Numbered from the stretch's first letter, positions 1 through 12,787 are shown. The stretch is 64,000 nucleotides of DNA from Psococerastis gibbosa (GCA_963971405.1 OZ020485.1:10540001-10604000); one strand, 5' to 3'. The notes: a model not told the origin generated them from the sequence alone. Program-made: numbers and translations.

Positions 1-895
1 TAGCTATTGCTTCACTCAACGCTTGTTAACAATTGTAAAAATTTTTTGCGATTAAATAATCTTGTCATACGATTTTTATAGTGAAGAAATACGTGTACTA
101 TACCCCATCAATCAGTGATTTAAAGAGGAGAGTGTGACACACCACTCCCCCCCCCCCCTTGGCTCTTACATAATGGATGTATATGTATACTCTTTTGGTT
201 TTGAAAATCTGGCCACCCTAGGCTTGAAGTACGATATTAATTTGATCAAGTCTTGTGCGAGTCTATTCCAGGCCTAACATCAGTCACTATTTACTACTTG
301 TATATGCGAGAATTAATGAAGATTTTTGGCCCCCTAGGAACCTTCCTGAACCATATCACAATGTATTAATCTGGTTTTTGTCTGTCCAGACAATAAATTG
401 CTCCATGAGAATTATGCTTTATCTTATGGGATTTTTTCGTGCCCAATTTCCTTAACCCACACACAAACACTAACCTCCTACCCTCACATTATTGTATTAG
501 GTGGAAACATTAGGTGGGCTTGCGAGAAATCTAGAGACCTAAAACCGCAACACTAACTAAATAATTTCGGCGCGCAATACATCTAGACCTCCTTTATTAT
601 GTTGCCTTGCTAATCAAACAAGATATCCGGTTTTTTCCGTAACTGACAGCTCCAGACCGCGTGGTATATGTCCATTGTACTCGTACCTACTACTATTTTA
701 TATTACTCAACTCTTGAGTCACACAAAATAAAATTAACAATCCAGCTTTCAAGGGCCTGCCATAAGAAGTTACACTTCAAAAACACTTTCGTCACCGTGA
801 CGTTCAATTTAAAGCGTTACCCCACGGCCACCCCTTCCATGTGAAATTGCCCGACTGCATTTACCCCAAAACTGTGAGATGAAAATGGGACTCAC
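1..895. other. no exon recognised; presumed PAXIP1 intron
   Basis: Downstream (in the minus-strand sense) of the last PAXIP1 exon that I could place. It holds a C homopolymer near 147-158. I found no open frame matching the missing C-terminal BRCT domains, which should lie further left. Confidence 0.5.
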
Positions 896-3800
896 CGGCG
901 TCTGCTCAACCGCAGCGACCTCCTCGGCGTGGGTGACGGCCGTTGACACTTGAGGTACCTGCACACACAAACTCTCACACACTCACTTCTCGCAAGCCAC
1001 GGATGTCTAAGCACCGACATAGAAACACTTCGAGCGATACATTGTAGTCACAGCTTCAGGTAGTGACGTCACAGGTAGGGTTTCAATGACGAATCCTGGG
1101 ATGACTTACAAGTACAGTAGAACTCCAATTATCTGAATTTTGTTTAAATGGGTAAAATTTCAGCTAAATTCGTTTTCTGATGAAATTTACTTGTTAAAAA
1201 ATTGGCAAGTAAAATAGCCAACGACCCCATCGAATTTTCGGATATTATTATTGTTTTCCCTATATTATATTCGCCGTGGGCAGCCTGCATCGGTTGCAAC
1301 CGGCAATAGACAAGCTGAGACATTATTAATTAAATGAGACTGTACTGTACCTAAAGGAAGGTTCAGTAAACATCACGGTCAAAGTAAGCAGTGGGACTGT
1401 CTACTGTATAGTCAAGTTGCTCATCCAGTTAAATATTTTTTTCAGAAATATAATCAGAGTTCGGTTAATAAAATTGGTGTTCTACTGTGCATGCCATAAC
1501 GTCAATAACCGTAGCTGCCTAAATTGTAAAGGCAACCTTCAATGAGAATGATTCAGAATTATAATTAACAGCAACAGATGAAAATAAACGGAGTTCAATC
1601 ATGCTATCATATTATAAAGCACTGTACTCGTATGTGTATACAGTTAATAATAATAAATAATAATAAAATAGCCTAAAGTTTTTAGGTAAACTCATCCTTA
1701 AAGAATGATGGGCCGAGCTAACAGAGGTTACTTTATTCAAAAGTTTTAATATCGTAAGTACTCACTAGTGGACTCGTGCGAACATTTGCAGAATTTTCAG
1801 CGCCCGTGCGCAAGAAGGATACGTTTGTTTAAAAAAAATTAATTAATTCTGAAGTGTTTAAATAGGATATGAGTATGTTTGGCGTATTCCAGCGATTAGT
1901 ATTATCTTATTCTTGAGGTTAAAAATGTAAACAAAACAATATTGAATAGCACTTTCCCATAGAAATATATTAACTGGAACGGAGGGAACATCCCTTACGG
2001 GGCGCCCGTTAACCATTAAGCAAACTATCAGAGATAAGTACCAACGTAAAAAATATCGAAGTCTTACACATGACAGCATAGCAGAACTGATACCTTGACC
2101 CGGTCAAAACTCTGTACTTAGCTTGTGCAGGCCACACTATCCGCCATATTGATAACATTCTACAGCCACGAGATGCACTTTCCATTATAAAATTATCTTG
2201 TTTACATTTTTAATCCCAGGTTAAAATAAAAAATAATCGCCAGAATTTACAAAATAATATAGGAGGTGGCACCCGAGGATCTGAACATTTTTTCCTTAAA
2301 AAAAGGAACTTGTTTTGTATTATTTGATATTTTTGCCAATAATTTCATTTTATCTAGTGCTAGGTGAAAACTTTTGAGAATAACCACACCGATAATAAAT
2401 AAAACCAATCAATTTCATTGAAGGACGCCCACTATATGAAAAATATTTATGATAGCCCTTTACAGCCAAGCCATAGGCATTTGATATCGCTCAAGCAAAG
2501 CTGAAACAAATATTTTGACAATGTAATGGCAACGTGTTGATAAATAGCAAAACTCTGCGATATTTCAATATCACTTCATTCCAAGACGAGTATGATGGAC
2601 AACCCCTGTTACAAAAGCCGTACAAGCAATGCATCAAGCAACCCTTAGGCCCGGTACACACAGACGATCGCGACACCGGCGAAGCGCGCTGGGAAATTCA
2701 TCATTGTAACAAATTATGGGTAGTTGGAAAACCTTCAGAAGATTTCTGATGTTGGCGTGAAGCTGATCGTACGCAGGTGCACAGTTTTCCCCTCGACACG
2801 TCGAGGACACGCCCCAGCGTCAGAAATATTTTCAAGTACGTTCAGAAATACATTGTTTTTGCAAATCACCAACCAACTAATCCCCATGCGAAATTTCTCA
2901 GCGCACCTGCTGCGTTGCGATCGTCCGTGTGTACCGGGCCTTATTGTCCCACATTACACACGACCATGTGTAATCGTGTCGAAGTGGCCATTTTGAAAAA
3001 TATGTAACTTAAGGTCGAATTATTTGCTCCGATACTCCGATAAGCACAAAAAGAAAGTTAGAAAGATTCCTTAACACGTAAAAAAAAATCTTGCATCTTG
3101 AATCTCTTTAGAGAATGTGGTTGTTTATATTAAAATCTGAATATCAATGACAATTTAACATCACAAACATATGTATATGACGCTATTAAATTATCGATGC
3201 AATGAAAAGCTTGTGAATGGCACTCGAAAGCATTCAAGCTTCGAGTGATTATTTTCGGTCTATGTTGCAACAATTTTTTGAACTTGGGGTAAAAGAAAAA
3301 AATTCTAAACATAGATGTGCTACAGTTAAACTACGCTGAGTTGAGCTATACAGCAGCAGAAAAATCACGGTAAACTGACTGAGGCAAGTGTTACGCGCAC
3401 AACATTCATCTTACAAATGATGTATGAGATGCGAGCTTTCGTATTTGTAAGATGACTGTTGATTGCCTAACACTTGCACAGTTAGCGTCAGTCAACTTAC
3501 CGTCATTTTTCTGCTTTGACGTACGGATTAACTCAAAGTATTTTTATAATATACTAGGCCTAATGGGGAAACCCCATATGAAAGAAATATGGCAACGTCG
3601 CATGGTGGTAATGAATTTAAATGCGTAAATTAAAAGCGTGAACTTACCTGCGTAAACTGCTGTACCGGGGCGGGCGCTCTCTGGATCACCACTTGCTGCA
3701 TACGTAGCTGGTGCTGCCGCTGCAGCTGATGGTCTGCCTGGGGCACCCATGTGCCCGCTGCTGTCTGCTGTTGCATCACTCGGGCAACTGTCGAACGAAC

Positions 3801-6800
3801 CTGCTGGGCGCCTTGTTGAACTAGCATCTGCAGACACACAGTATGTTAACTGTTTAGGCTTTAGATAAAGAAAGATATGAGTGATTGGCCAGCAACGGGA
3901 TTTGAGCCCAATGCTCCACCTTGCCGTATCCGTACTACCTCATCACTCCCGGTTGTAGAATGTTCTAGGTGCGTGTTTACACAGGCAATTAGACTAACAC
4001 TGCGGAATTCATTGAGCTGTTTTATACTAGTGCTGTCTGGTTCACCAAATCAGTTCAGTTCTCTCAAGTGAATCCGTTCATCTATTCAGTTCACCACTTT
4101 TTGAAGTTATACTTCTTTAGCCGTGTTATGAAAAAATGATGAGAGTGAATTTTGAAGATGCGCGCGCATCTGTAACACAAAAATTCACAGAATGAAGCTG
4201 CCAACAAAATAGAAATAGAACCTCGATATTAGTCGCGCATGTTGGTACACTCGTCATCTCTGATCACTGTTTTCTAGACAGGTATTGTCATCCGCCATTT
4301 TGTATCCGTGTTTTAGTTATTTTCAATCATTTACTTTCTTACAATTCTTAGCATATAGGAATTATAGGATACAAAATGGCGGATGACAATACCCGAGTTT
4401 ATATAGTGGAGTGCAATTAGACAAAAAAAAAATGGTTAAACCTCGGAATCCAGGGACAGTCCATGAATATTTATAAAAGTTTTGAAAATAGTTTGTTAAT
4501 AGTTTATAGAAAAATGTTTTAAAAAAACTTTTTGCCCGCTCTCAATTTTTAACTACAGGGTGTGCCAGCATAACTTCCTCTTTTTGTAATGCGCGCCATT
4601 CGGTCGGTTTATGTCGTAGCGGAGTGTTAGTGGTCTCGTTTGAGAGGCGGGACTATACACTTTTGCCATAGGCCTACATAGTTTCGAAGAACAAAACATT
4701 TAGATCACGTCCCCCATTCTCGATACATTATTATATACAGTATTAGTGGAGCGCCGTACCACAAAAAATGGAAAAGCCTCGGAATTCAGCGACAGTCAAT
4801 GAACATTTATAAAAACATCGAAAATGTGTTTTTAATAGTATATAGAAAAATGTTAAAAAAAAAATTTCGCCCGCTCTCAATTTTTAACTACAGGGTGGGG
4901 CAGTATAACTTCCTGTTTTGTAATGCGCGCCATTCGGTCGGTTTATGTCGTAACGGAGTATTAGTGGTCCCGTTCTAGAGGCGGGACTATAAAGTTCTGC
5001 CATACATAGTTTTGAATATCAAAACATTAAGATCATGTCTTCCAATCTCGATACAATGAGTATTAGTGGAGCGCCGTGAGTAAAAAAAATAGTAATGCCT
5101 CGGAATTCAGTCAATGTATATTTATAAAAACTTAGAAAATGTGTTTTTAATAGTATTTACAAAAATGTTTAAAAAGGTTTTTGCCCCCTCTCAATTTTAA
5201 ACTACAGGGTTACCATTTTTTTTTTTACTCACGGCGCTCCACTATTACTCGTATCGAGATTGGAAGACGTGATCTCAATGTTTTGATCTTCAAAACAATG
5301 TAAGACAGAACTTTATAGTCCCCTCGCGCGCATTACAAAACAGGAAGTTATGCTGCCACACCCTGTAGTTAAAAATTGAGAACGGGCGAAAAAAATTTTT
5401 TAACATTTTTCTATATACAATTGAAAACACACTTTCGAAGTTTTTATAAATATTCATTGTCTGTCCCTGGATTCCGAGGTATAAAGCTTAGGCGGTTATT
5501 CTACCGACGTCAATAGTGATAGTAATTGTGGTATTGACGTGATTGACGTGGTAGCAGACATTAAAGACAGTCTAAAAATGTCTGCTACAACGTCAATATC
5601 ACTAACACTATCACTATTGACGTCGATGGAATATTCGTCTTACGGCACTCCACTAATAGTGCCTTACTGTTTTCATATTTATAATATTAATCAACATGTT
5701 TCTAGTTTTTATGTGCTAATAAATTATATTCAGTAGCGATTTAAATTGAATATTTTGATTGATATTATTTACTATTCGTGAATATTAGTGAAAGAAATTG
5801 TGCTTACATACTTTTTCAAGTGCTGCAATATAATTGAGGTTAACTATCCGTACGCATTATTTCTTGATATTATATAAATATTTATTATTGGTTATTTAAT
5901 ATTTACAAAATTTTATTATTTTATTGTAATTAATTATTTGCATGAAATTAAAAACTATTTTTAATGATGCCAAAGAAGTATTCTCACGCGCGTTCATAAG
6001 TACACACACCCACTTTTTTCTGAGCGGGTGAACTGCTGAAGGAGTTGCAAATGAACTGTCCATTCCAAAAGACCCGTTGATGGTGAATTTGTCATTTGTC
6101 AATTTGGTCGATCAGGTCAGAACGGAAGGAATGACGGTGACTTGTTTTGATCCACTGAACTGGGAAACGATGAACTGAACTGTCGTTCAGCTCATCTGTG
6201 TGAGCGAGTTCAACAGTTCAGTTCACTCACGTTCCCTTACGTTCACTTTACGCAGTGCCATGTTTATGGATATTTTAGTAGGTTGTGGGGTAATTCGTTA
6301 TATTCCAAGAAGAATTCATTTTTTGAATGAAACTCAATTTTTAATCTGCTTTTAAAAAGCAAACTCCAAAAACAAAACAAGAAAAACAAAGTGGCGAAAA
6401 TCAACAAAAACAAATGAATAAAGAAGGTGGCAGCACTCAAGAACGCCACAAGGTATTCATGTACCACTATTGTTGTTATGTGAGAGCATACAGTACTAGC
6501 GTCTAGCTGTGACTCCCTGTGACGTACTTAGTTGGGCTTCCACCGGTGAACAATCCCTACCAATGAACATTGATTTTTCGGACTCGGTATTTTTTCCGAC
6601 TGACACCTGCCCAATATTACGCAGATTGCAAGCGACAATACACAGGCTGTCTTAACATTGACCCATTGTAACAAGCATTTGTCAACTTAACCAAGTCCAG
6701 TGCGGGTTTAGCGCATGCCCATTGCCGCTGCAGGTTGACATCAACAACATGTCACATGTGCAAGATTATTTGTGTAAACTAAATAATTATTAATGCGTGT

Positions 6801-9800
6801 AATACAGTAGCACTCAACTATCGGAAGCAATTCGAAGCCATTTGGATAGTCGACTATTCCCAAAATGGGAGTTTTTCCACAAAGGATATAAAAATAGTTT
6901 ATTTTCGGTACTGAATTCGTTATTTATTAAATGAGTTCAAATATTTACAAAATACCACGCTCAAAGTAAGCTTACCTGTTTAGTATGTAAGTTTACCTGC
7001 TTTTGGCATCCAAGTCAAGCACCCGCTAATCTATTGCTGTCCGATGAAGGTTCCGATAATTGGAGTACGTCTACAGAAATGGCGAAATGTTGTTAAGGAT
7101 CCTGCGCCTTAAAAAAACCATTCCAATAGTAATAATAAAAAACACACCTGCTGTTGTCTAATGAACTGTTGCTGTTGGATCCAAGTCTGCTGTTGGGGTG
7201 AAATACCACGAATGATGATCTGCTGCTGGCGCATCTGCATGGGGACATTGCCAAGCTGGACCTGTTGGGGCCTCTGCCCGACTGGCTGTTGAATTACCTG
7301 CTTCTGCACCACCTGTTGAGATTGAACTTGCTGCAGCTGCTGCTGCTGCTGCTGCTGTTGTTGTTGCTGTTGTTGTTGTTGTTGTATCTAAAAGGAAAAT
7401 TACATTCTTAATTTTTAATCCTTCTCACCAACGACCTGACTATTCCAGAAAACCAAAACGTTGATTTCTGAAAAGAGATCATAAGGCAATTATTTTTTAG
7501 GTACATAACTCCAACAAAGCTGCTATACAAGCAAGCAATGTGAGCAGCCATCAACTGTTATGACAAACACTGAGTTCTTTCTATGAACATCTGAACATCT
7601 GCCACCAACAAAGGAGTCTGTTAGGTTACTGGTAATATCTGTCATGTACACGGTCGTTGAGGCCATCCAACAATTTTTTTTTTCAGATTCGTCAAAGTTC
7701 GAGGACCGATAAGAAGCACTGTGTTTCAACAAGCTGTGGCCAACGGCGGAAATGTATTTACAATTGGATTAACATTGGAACAAAGAAACACGATAGCTTA
7801 CCACTGGAATGGTAGTAATACTGGAAAGGTCTGCACCTCCGCAGTCATGGCTCAACTGCCTGGAACTTGGAAGGCTAGAATGCCCCAGCGACCGTCTGCC
7901 ACCAACAAAGAAGGGTGACCACTGCTGCGCACAGCTCAGGTATGTTCGTTCAAAACCACCATACAGATTCACGAACCAATTTGAACTTGTTATGCGAGTA
8001 CAGATCAAATCGAATACCATATCCAGTGTATAACTTTGAATAATTGCAAAACAAGGAGTACAATTAATTTCCCAAAACGTGCTGACGTCGAAATCAAAGC
8101 TAAGAGAACTTTCGAAATCCGCGATTCAAAAGCAAACTACCTGCAAATTCCTTTGCTGCAAAAGTACTTGTCGCTGGTGGATTCGCTGCAGGAACAGCAT
8201 TTTCTGCTGGGGGTCCATCTGGCTCAGCTGGGCATGCGTCTGCGGGTCCAGTTGAATCTGCACTGGTTTTGGAGGCCCCTGGGTCCAAGTCACCGGTCGC
8301 TGCAATTGCTCGGGCTGGCCTTGCTGAATCAACTGTTGCTGTTGTGGCTGCTGACCTTGTTGCATCAACTGGACTTGAGTCTGAGCTTGGACCCCCACTT
8401 GAGCTTGCATAGCAAGTTGCTGACCAGCTGCAGAAACAAAGATTGTAAAACACCGATACTGGAGAAGCTGATTAGGCTTATCAATCAAATATTACATCAT
8501 ATTTATTTATATTTAACTTTTCATCTAATAGCACTTACCACTTGGTGGAGAGCACTTGTATAACACCAATTTCAATACAGGCAAATCCTGTAACAGCAAC
8601 TTGACGACTGGATTAACTTAATTTAGAATATCTAATGGACATACCTTGGGGGACTTCCATTCGGCCCGGAGGTTGGTGTATAAGCCTGTATTGCTTCATC
8701 TGTGGTCCACCAAGCTGCTGGACTTGCTGGGGCCGGAGCATAGCCCTCGGCTGTTCCATCATCATCTGTGGAGGCACCATACGCGGCTGCTGTTGGATTG
8801 GCGGCTGCTGCTGTAACGGTTGCTGCACGGAGATCTGCACTCCAGGTGTTGAAACTACTGCAACAGCAACGATAAGCGATAAGTTATGGGCAGAATTTAT
8901 TATATATGCGCAGGCAATCGCACAGCAAGGTCCAAATTGCCATGATGATCGCCAATCTTCAATACAATAGGCATTTAAAGAAGAAGAAGAATAGAGTTCT
9001 ATACAGGAGAGATAGGACATATTTTGTTCACGACCAATCAGAGCTCAGCTTGGGTAATTCCAAAGAATAACAAATCCCGTCGTGGCTGCAGCACGTGCTC
9101 TTATTGGTCGATGAAGGCGTGGCCGGTCGTACTAGAAATTTAAGAAAATGTCCTTGAGGGGAGCGGCCACTTCTCCTATACATGGAACTCTACCTCCGAT
9201 AAATTTTTCTCAAAGATATTCCACGGGACCCCCTAATGCCCATAAAATATGTCTTAAAATTCGGCAAATCACCTGTATGAGGCTGCTGAATGGTTTGCTT
9301 CTGAATAACAAACGTAGGCGACGGTGGTGTAACACTAGGGGCTGAACTGCAGGGTGTGTTCCACGGCATCCTCTGCTTTAATTTCTCCAGTAGGGCTTGA
9401 GTTGATCCCGGGGCATTTTGTTCAGACCAATCTGAGGCCACTGCGCTGGCAGGGGGGTCGTCAGCAAAGCCTGAATGAAATGCCAGAAATTAGCATATTG
9501 ACTTAATAAAGAACACACTTACGGCACACAAAATATGGACAGAAAACCATTGTTTTTTCTTTTTAATTGGCATTCATTGTAAAATATAAAAAAACAATTT
9601 GGTACAGCTTTATATATAATATAAAATAAAAATTCCCAACCAGTTTCGGCTCACCCCATCGTCAAATCTAAATCAAGGTCTATTTTTTAAATTTTACCAT
9701 GAGTGACAGTAAGTTTTACAAAGTTAATAAGGAGACTGAAATGTATATATGTAACTGGCATATTAGTAGGATTCACTATCCGGTATTTTTTAATGAATGA

Positions 9801-11564
9801 AAAACGTCTTTATATTAGGCGAGTTTTAGCGAACCTAATTTTAGAGTTTTTCCCCCCTCCTAAAAACGTATTTTAGGAAAATAATAATAATTTTAAGGGG
9901 TATAAAATAAATCTACTAATGCATTAAAATATGGTTTTAAAATTTATCAACTAGCTTATTATTTTTGTAAAAAAAAATAATAATAAAGTGTACCATACCT
10001 AAAATTTGGGCAGTAGACAGGTCCCCGGGTGGAGGGGGCGTGGTTTCTCTTGGTTTTGGCACAATCAAGAGTCTGAAATGTGAAAGATTATACTATAAAG
10101 TGCACGCCCACAGGAGACATTCTCGAATTTTTACCGCCAAGGAGTGGAGAATTCGCTCCAGAATAAACTAGTACAATATTATATAGCTCCAAAATTTATT
10201 TTAACTAACACAACATTCATTGACATTGACCGTCATGTAAGAAGTTTTACTAGAATAGGCTAATAGCTCATACCTCGGATGGTAAGGTTCTTCATGCCTA
10301 CGTCCAGATCGAATGCAGTCAGGGATCCAGTCAGGTGTCACGATTCTTATGCCGGGACACTGCAGAGCTGCTTCATACTTCTCGCCGACAGCGCTGCCCG
10401 CAATCAGATGTGTGCATTGCGGAGTCAGAGTCGATTGAAACATACCGCCATAGAAAGTGACCATTGCCCACAACGCTTTATAATCCGCTGATGACACCCC
10501 GCTTGCTGTGAAGCGGAGATTATGGAACACTTGTCTGGTGTCATAGATGAATCCTTTAGTTCTGAATCCATGTTAAAGAAATTATGGAATAAGTTTATTG
10601 TAGAAACCATACAGGGCTTGAAGGCATTATTAAAGGTGCGCATCAAGCCGCAGTAAACGATTTAAATTTGATTCCCCGATGAGGCATGATCTCATCAAAC
10701 TAAAAATTTTGATTCGTTTTTATTTATTTTTTATTTTTATTTTATTTTTTAAGCCTGTGAAATAAACTAAAATTGAAATTTAACACCATACACTAGTCCC
10801 TAAATATTCAGTCCATTTTAATTTAAATGGCAAGACGTATGTTGTGGTGAACTTCAAAGACTACTTTGTTAATGGCTATAAACATATTAATAATAATCAA
10901 AGGATACGGTAGCAATTTGCAGCAGTGCGCTGATAAAAGAGCCCAATACGGGGTAACTGCTGGCACTTCATAGAGCTCTTTAGCATCAGATATATCTGTT
11001 TCTTTGGGATGATCTCCAACCAGACAATGTGTAACCAAATCAGAAAAGAAAGTGATCTTCTGAGCACCTCCATTGTCCAATACAGAGCGCTCCTAAAAAC
11101 AAATGTTTTAATGAAGTATTAGACATTAGTTCAAATCATATAGCAGGCCTGCAGCTAAGCACATAGTGACGACATAGAAATAATATTTGTATTATTATTA
11201 TTATTATTTATTATACATATACATATATATTATTATTTGTATTACACAGCAGCTCGGCGTTGGTATTTTAGCACTTGGATCCTGTAAATGTCATTTCCAT
11301 ATTTTTTTGACTGGGTTAATCTGCTAAATGTTCTACACTTTCTCACAACACAACTAGTACTACAGCAGTAAAAAGTATGATTTAGTAATAAAACTATGAG
11401 TAAGAGTAATCAGTAATCATCAACTAGGTTTTGGATGGACTCAAACATAAAATAAATAAGAATAGAACACACCGGTTAATTATTCAACTTACATGGTCTG
11501 AGAGCGTCCCAGTAATGAAATATTTCACACTACTGAATATTTTTTCATCCAGTTTGTTAGTCAT
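896..11564 (-). CDS. PAXIP1: PAX-interacting protein 1 (PTIP), 5' part of gene; continues off the left edge
   Basis: Ten coding exons on the minus strand, 5' to 3': 11493-11564, 10908-11092, 10274-10561, 9999-10072, 9273-9470, 8645-8857, 8141-8427, 7148-7387, 3648-3827, 896-958. All junctions are AG/GT with matching phases, giving 600 residues so far. The start is the ATG at 11564; exon 1 opens BRCT1 with KIFSSVKYFITGTL. Residues ~8-86 are BRCT1 (THCLVGDHP, TPYWALLS, LLP) and ~90-182 are BRCT2 (ALWAMVTFYGG, CTHLIAG, IVTPDWIPDC, YHPR), in the order known from PTIP. Residues ~240-580 are Gln/Pro-rich. Human PTIP has a similar Gln-rich linker before further C-terminal BRCT pairs, which are not in this window. 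The family acts in the nucleus in MLL3/4 H3K4 methyltransferase complexes and in DNA-damage responses via phosphopeptide-binding BRCTs. The last exon (21 codons) is short and rests on splice signals and frame only, so it is less certain. Confidence 0.9.
1968..2150 (+). repeat. interspersed repeat family R1, copy 1
   Basis: Shares blocks with 11690-11925 (same strand) and 18760-19115 (opposite strand): a TATATTAACTGGAA block, a GACCCGGTCAAAACT block and a TACTTAGCTTGTGCAGGCC block, in the same order. No open frame. The element class is unknown to me. Confidence 0.55.
2648..2940. mobile_element. MITE, family GGCCCGGTACACAC, copy 1
   Basis: Terminal inverted repeats start GGCCCGGTACACACAGACGA and end with the matching GTGTGTACCGGGCC. 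It is flanked on both sides by TTA (2645-2647 and 2941-2943), a 3-bp TWA target duplication typical of PIF/Harbinger elements. It is 293 bp with no coding capacity. Relatives lie at 39223-39468, ~22001-22190 and ~61670-61830. Confidence 0.75.
3332..3540. repeat. foldback (hairpin) repeat
   Basis: Two arms of about 90 bp are inverted copies: GCAGAAAAATCACGGTAAAC near 3354 pairs with the block around 3495-3515 (TTACCGTCATTTTTCTGC), and TACAAATGATG near 3412 pairs with sequence near 3440. A half copy lies at about 24105-24205. MITE-like; no target duplication identified. Confidence 0.6.
4281..4393. repeat. 27-bp perfect inverted repeat around an 59-bp spacer
   Basis: GGTATTGTCATCCGCCATTT at 4281 continues to about 4307; its exact reverse complement ends at 4393. 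The arms contain CCGCCATTTTG, which resembles the YY1/PHO core. It looks like a very small foldback element. Confidence 0.75.
4407..5480. repeat. three direct and one inverted copies of a ~330-bp repeat
   Basis: Units begin with AGTGGAGCGCCGT or a variant at about 4407, 4745 and 5065. Each contains CCTCGGAATTCAG and TTTATAAAAAC blocks, and the first two also contain AACTACAGGGTG and AATGCGCGCCATTCGGTCGG. From about 5216 to 5480 one unit runs in the opposite orientation (ACGGCGCTCCACTA ... CACCCTGTAGTT). The third direct unit and the inverted unit together form a large palindrome. No coding capacity. Confidence 0.75.
5491..5639. mobile_element. foldback MITE, family GGCGG(G)NTTCCAC, copy A
   Basis: 149 bp, flanked by TTA on both sides (5488-5490, 5640-5642). 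The ends GGCGGTTATTCTACCGACGT and ACGTCGATGGAATATTCGTC are inverted repeats, and the arms pair through ACGTCAATAGTGATAG. The centre carries the family motif GACGTGGTAGCAGACATT and its inverted partner ATGTCTGCTACAACGTC. It sits at the end of the inverted 330-bp repeat. Confidence 0.8.
7337..7384 (-). repeat. 16-residue polyglutamine tract in PAXIP1 exon 8
   Basis: Sixteen consecutive Gln codons, mixing CAA and CAG, follow the first Ile codon of exon 7148-7387. The CAG part is a pure run of seven. Such runs vary in length by replication slippage. The tract lies inside the Gln-rich linker between the N- and C-terminal BRCT groups. Confidence 0.9.
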
Positions 11565-11645
11565 ACTTTTGAATAATTCAACTAGTGAAAAAATAATCCA
11601 TTGAACAATCAAAAATAAAAATACAAAAAAAATTTAAAAATTGAA

Positions 11646-11658
11646 GCCGCCATTTTGG
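11646..11658 (-). promoter_or_regulatory. candidate YY1/PHO-type site upstream of PAXIP1
   Basis: GCCGCCATTTTGG on the plus strand reads AAAATGGCGGC on the PAXIP1 strand, 82 bp upstream of its ATG. It contains the GCCAT core of YY1/PHO sites, often found near the start sites of housekeeping genes. Similar cores lie near the Nedd4 and SMC5 starts. Inferred from motif and position only. Confidence 0.35.
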
Positions 11659-11689
11659 TTTGGTGTTTAACCATTAACCATAGAATGAT

Positions 11690-11925
11690 AGAAATATATT
11701 AACTGGAATGGCAAGATCTGTTATATCCTTTACAAGACTTCCATTAACTATACAAAAGCCATATAGCCAACTATACAAAATCAAAGTCGTAAGTTTGCAG
11801 CATAGCAGAGCGGATACCTGGACCCGGTCAAAACTTTGTACTTAGCTTGAGTAAGCTCTTCACCACCAGCAAAATTGCGTACTTATCTTATGCAGGCCAC
11901 CGAAATATATAAGAGAGATAGGACA
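11690..11925 (+). repeat. interspersed repeat family R1, copy 2
   Basis: Shares TATATTAACTGGAA, GACCCGGTCAAAACT and TACTTAGCTTG blocks with 1968-2150 and, in reverse, with 18760-19115. Noncoding. Confidence 0.5.
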
Positions 11926-12787
11926 TTCACTTGCCACCAAAATATATCTTTTCATTTCGCGTGGCACCTGCCACGTCCCCTATAGGCTATAAACCAGGCA
12001 TAGACATAGTAAAACTATGGACTCATCGTAAACATTCGGGTTGAAGCCGCTTGACTTCGGCTATTTCCGTAGTATAGGACCAGATTGAGCCTTTTGCCAT
12101 TTGATACCATGTTAACATTTAATTTTTATTTGATTATTTAAAGATTATTTAGAACGGAAAATCATGCCAGCTAACCAGCAATATTTTTATGCAGAACTTG
12201 GAGTACTTTTAATTTACATTTTAAACAATATTTTAAGCAAAGTTTTCCCTACTTTTAGATAAAAATAAAAATTTTTAATGCAGATCTTTCAGTACTTTTA
12301 ATTTAAATTTTAAACAATACATATAATAAATGTAAATAATAAATATGATTATATATGAAACAACAAAGAAAACTATAAAGAAAACATATAATAAAACTAT
12401 TATATTTGAATTTCTCGCCAAAATGCACCTGTGAGGGGGCGTGGTCATGGCTTCAGTCCTCCAGCACAGCCGAAATACGACATGGTGGCTCCATAGTTTT
12501 ATTAGCTCCATGAAACCAGGCATGAAAAAGACGTGGTAGGTTGCCCCACAAATTTTTGGCGGCTGTAAATGTTCCAACTCTCCTATATAGCTTACTTAAA
12601 AAAAGGGATGTGTTTTTTTCGAACTCGATGAGTGTATTGGATATGTTAACTTCTTTCAAGCATATAGTTTTTCAAATAAATGATCCATTCAAGGGCAAAT
12701 ACATTCGTCTGCGAGTGCGAAAGGAAATTGTTTGCAATTTTGTTGAATTGCATGTTGACATCTGGAACAAAAATTTAATTGAAAATA

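Larger units (their letters stand above)
959..3647. other. PAXIP1 intron with repeats
   Basis: No exon seen. It contains a member of the interspersed family shared with 11690-11925 and 18760-19115 (around 1968-2150), a TTA-flanked MITE at 2648-2940 and a foldback at 3332-3540. The rest is AT-rich sequence without recognisable structure. Confidence 0.5.
3828..7147. other. large PAXIP1 intron, repeat-filled
   Basis: No exon seen. It holds a short perfect foldback (4281-4393), an array of ~330-bp repeats (4407-5480), and a TTA-flanked foldback MITE (5491-5639). From 5700 to 7100 there is AT-rich sequence in which I recognise nothing. Confidence 0.5.
11565..12787. other. head-to-head intergenic region between PAXIP1 and EDC3
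   Basis: 1.2 kb separates the two divergent start codons. It must contain both 5' UTRs and promoters. The EDC3-proximal half (12420-12580) is richer in GC than its surroundings. Repeat family R1 occupies 11690-11925. No additional gene is supported; the small open frames near 12453-12659 have no recognisable domain. Confidence 0.5.

Noticed and set aside
8036..8563. 175-codon plus-strand frame opposite PAXIP1
   Set aside because: It is the Leu-rich antisense shadow of the Gln-rich PAXIP1 exon 8141-8427 (CAG read backwards gives CTG, Leu).
11194..11245. ATT/TA simple repeats, also near 26832 and 50791
   Set aside because: Ordinary low-complexity sequence without structure or coding consequence.
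12275..12659. Minus-strand open frames of 100 and 68 codons between PAXIP1 and EDC3
   Set aside because: No domain and no splice link to PAXIP1, whose start exon at 11493-11564 joins the next exon in phase and completes BRCT1.
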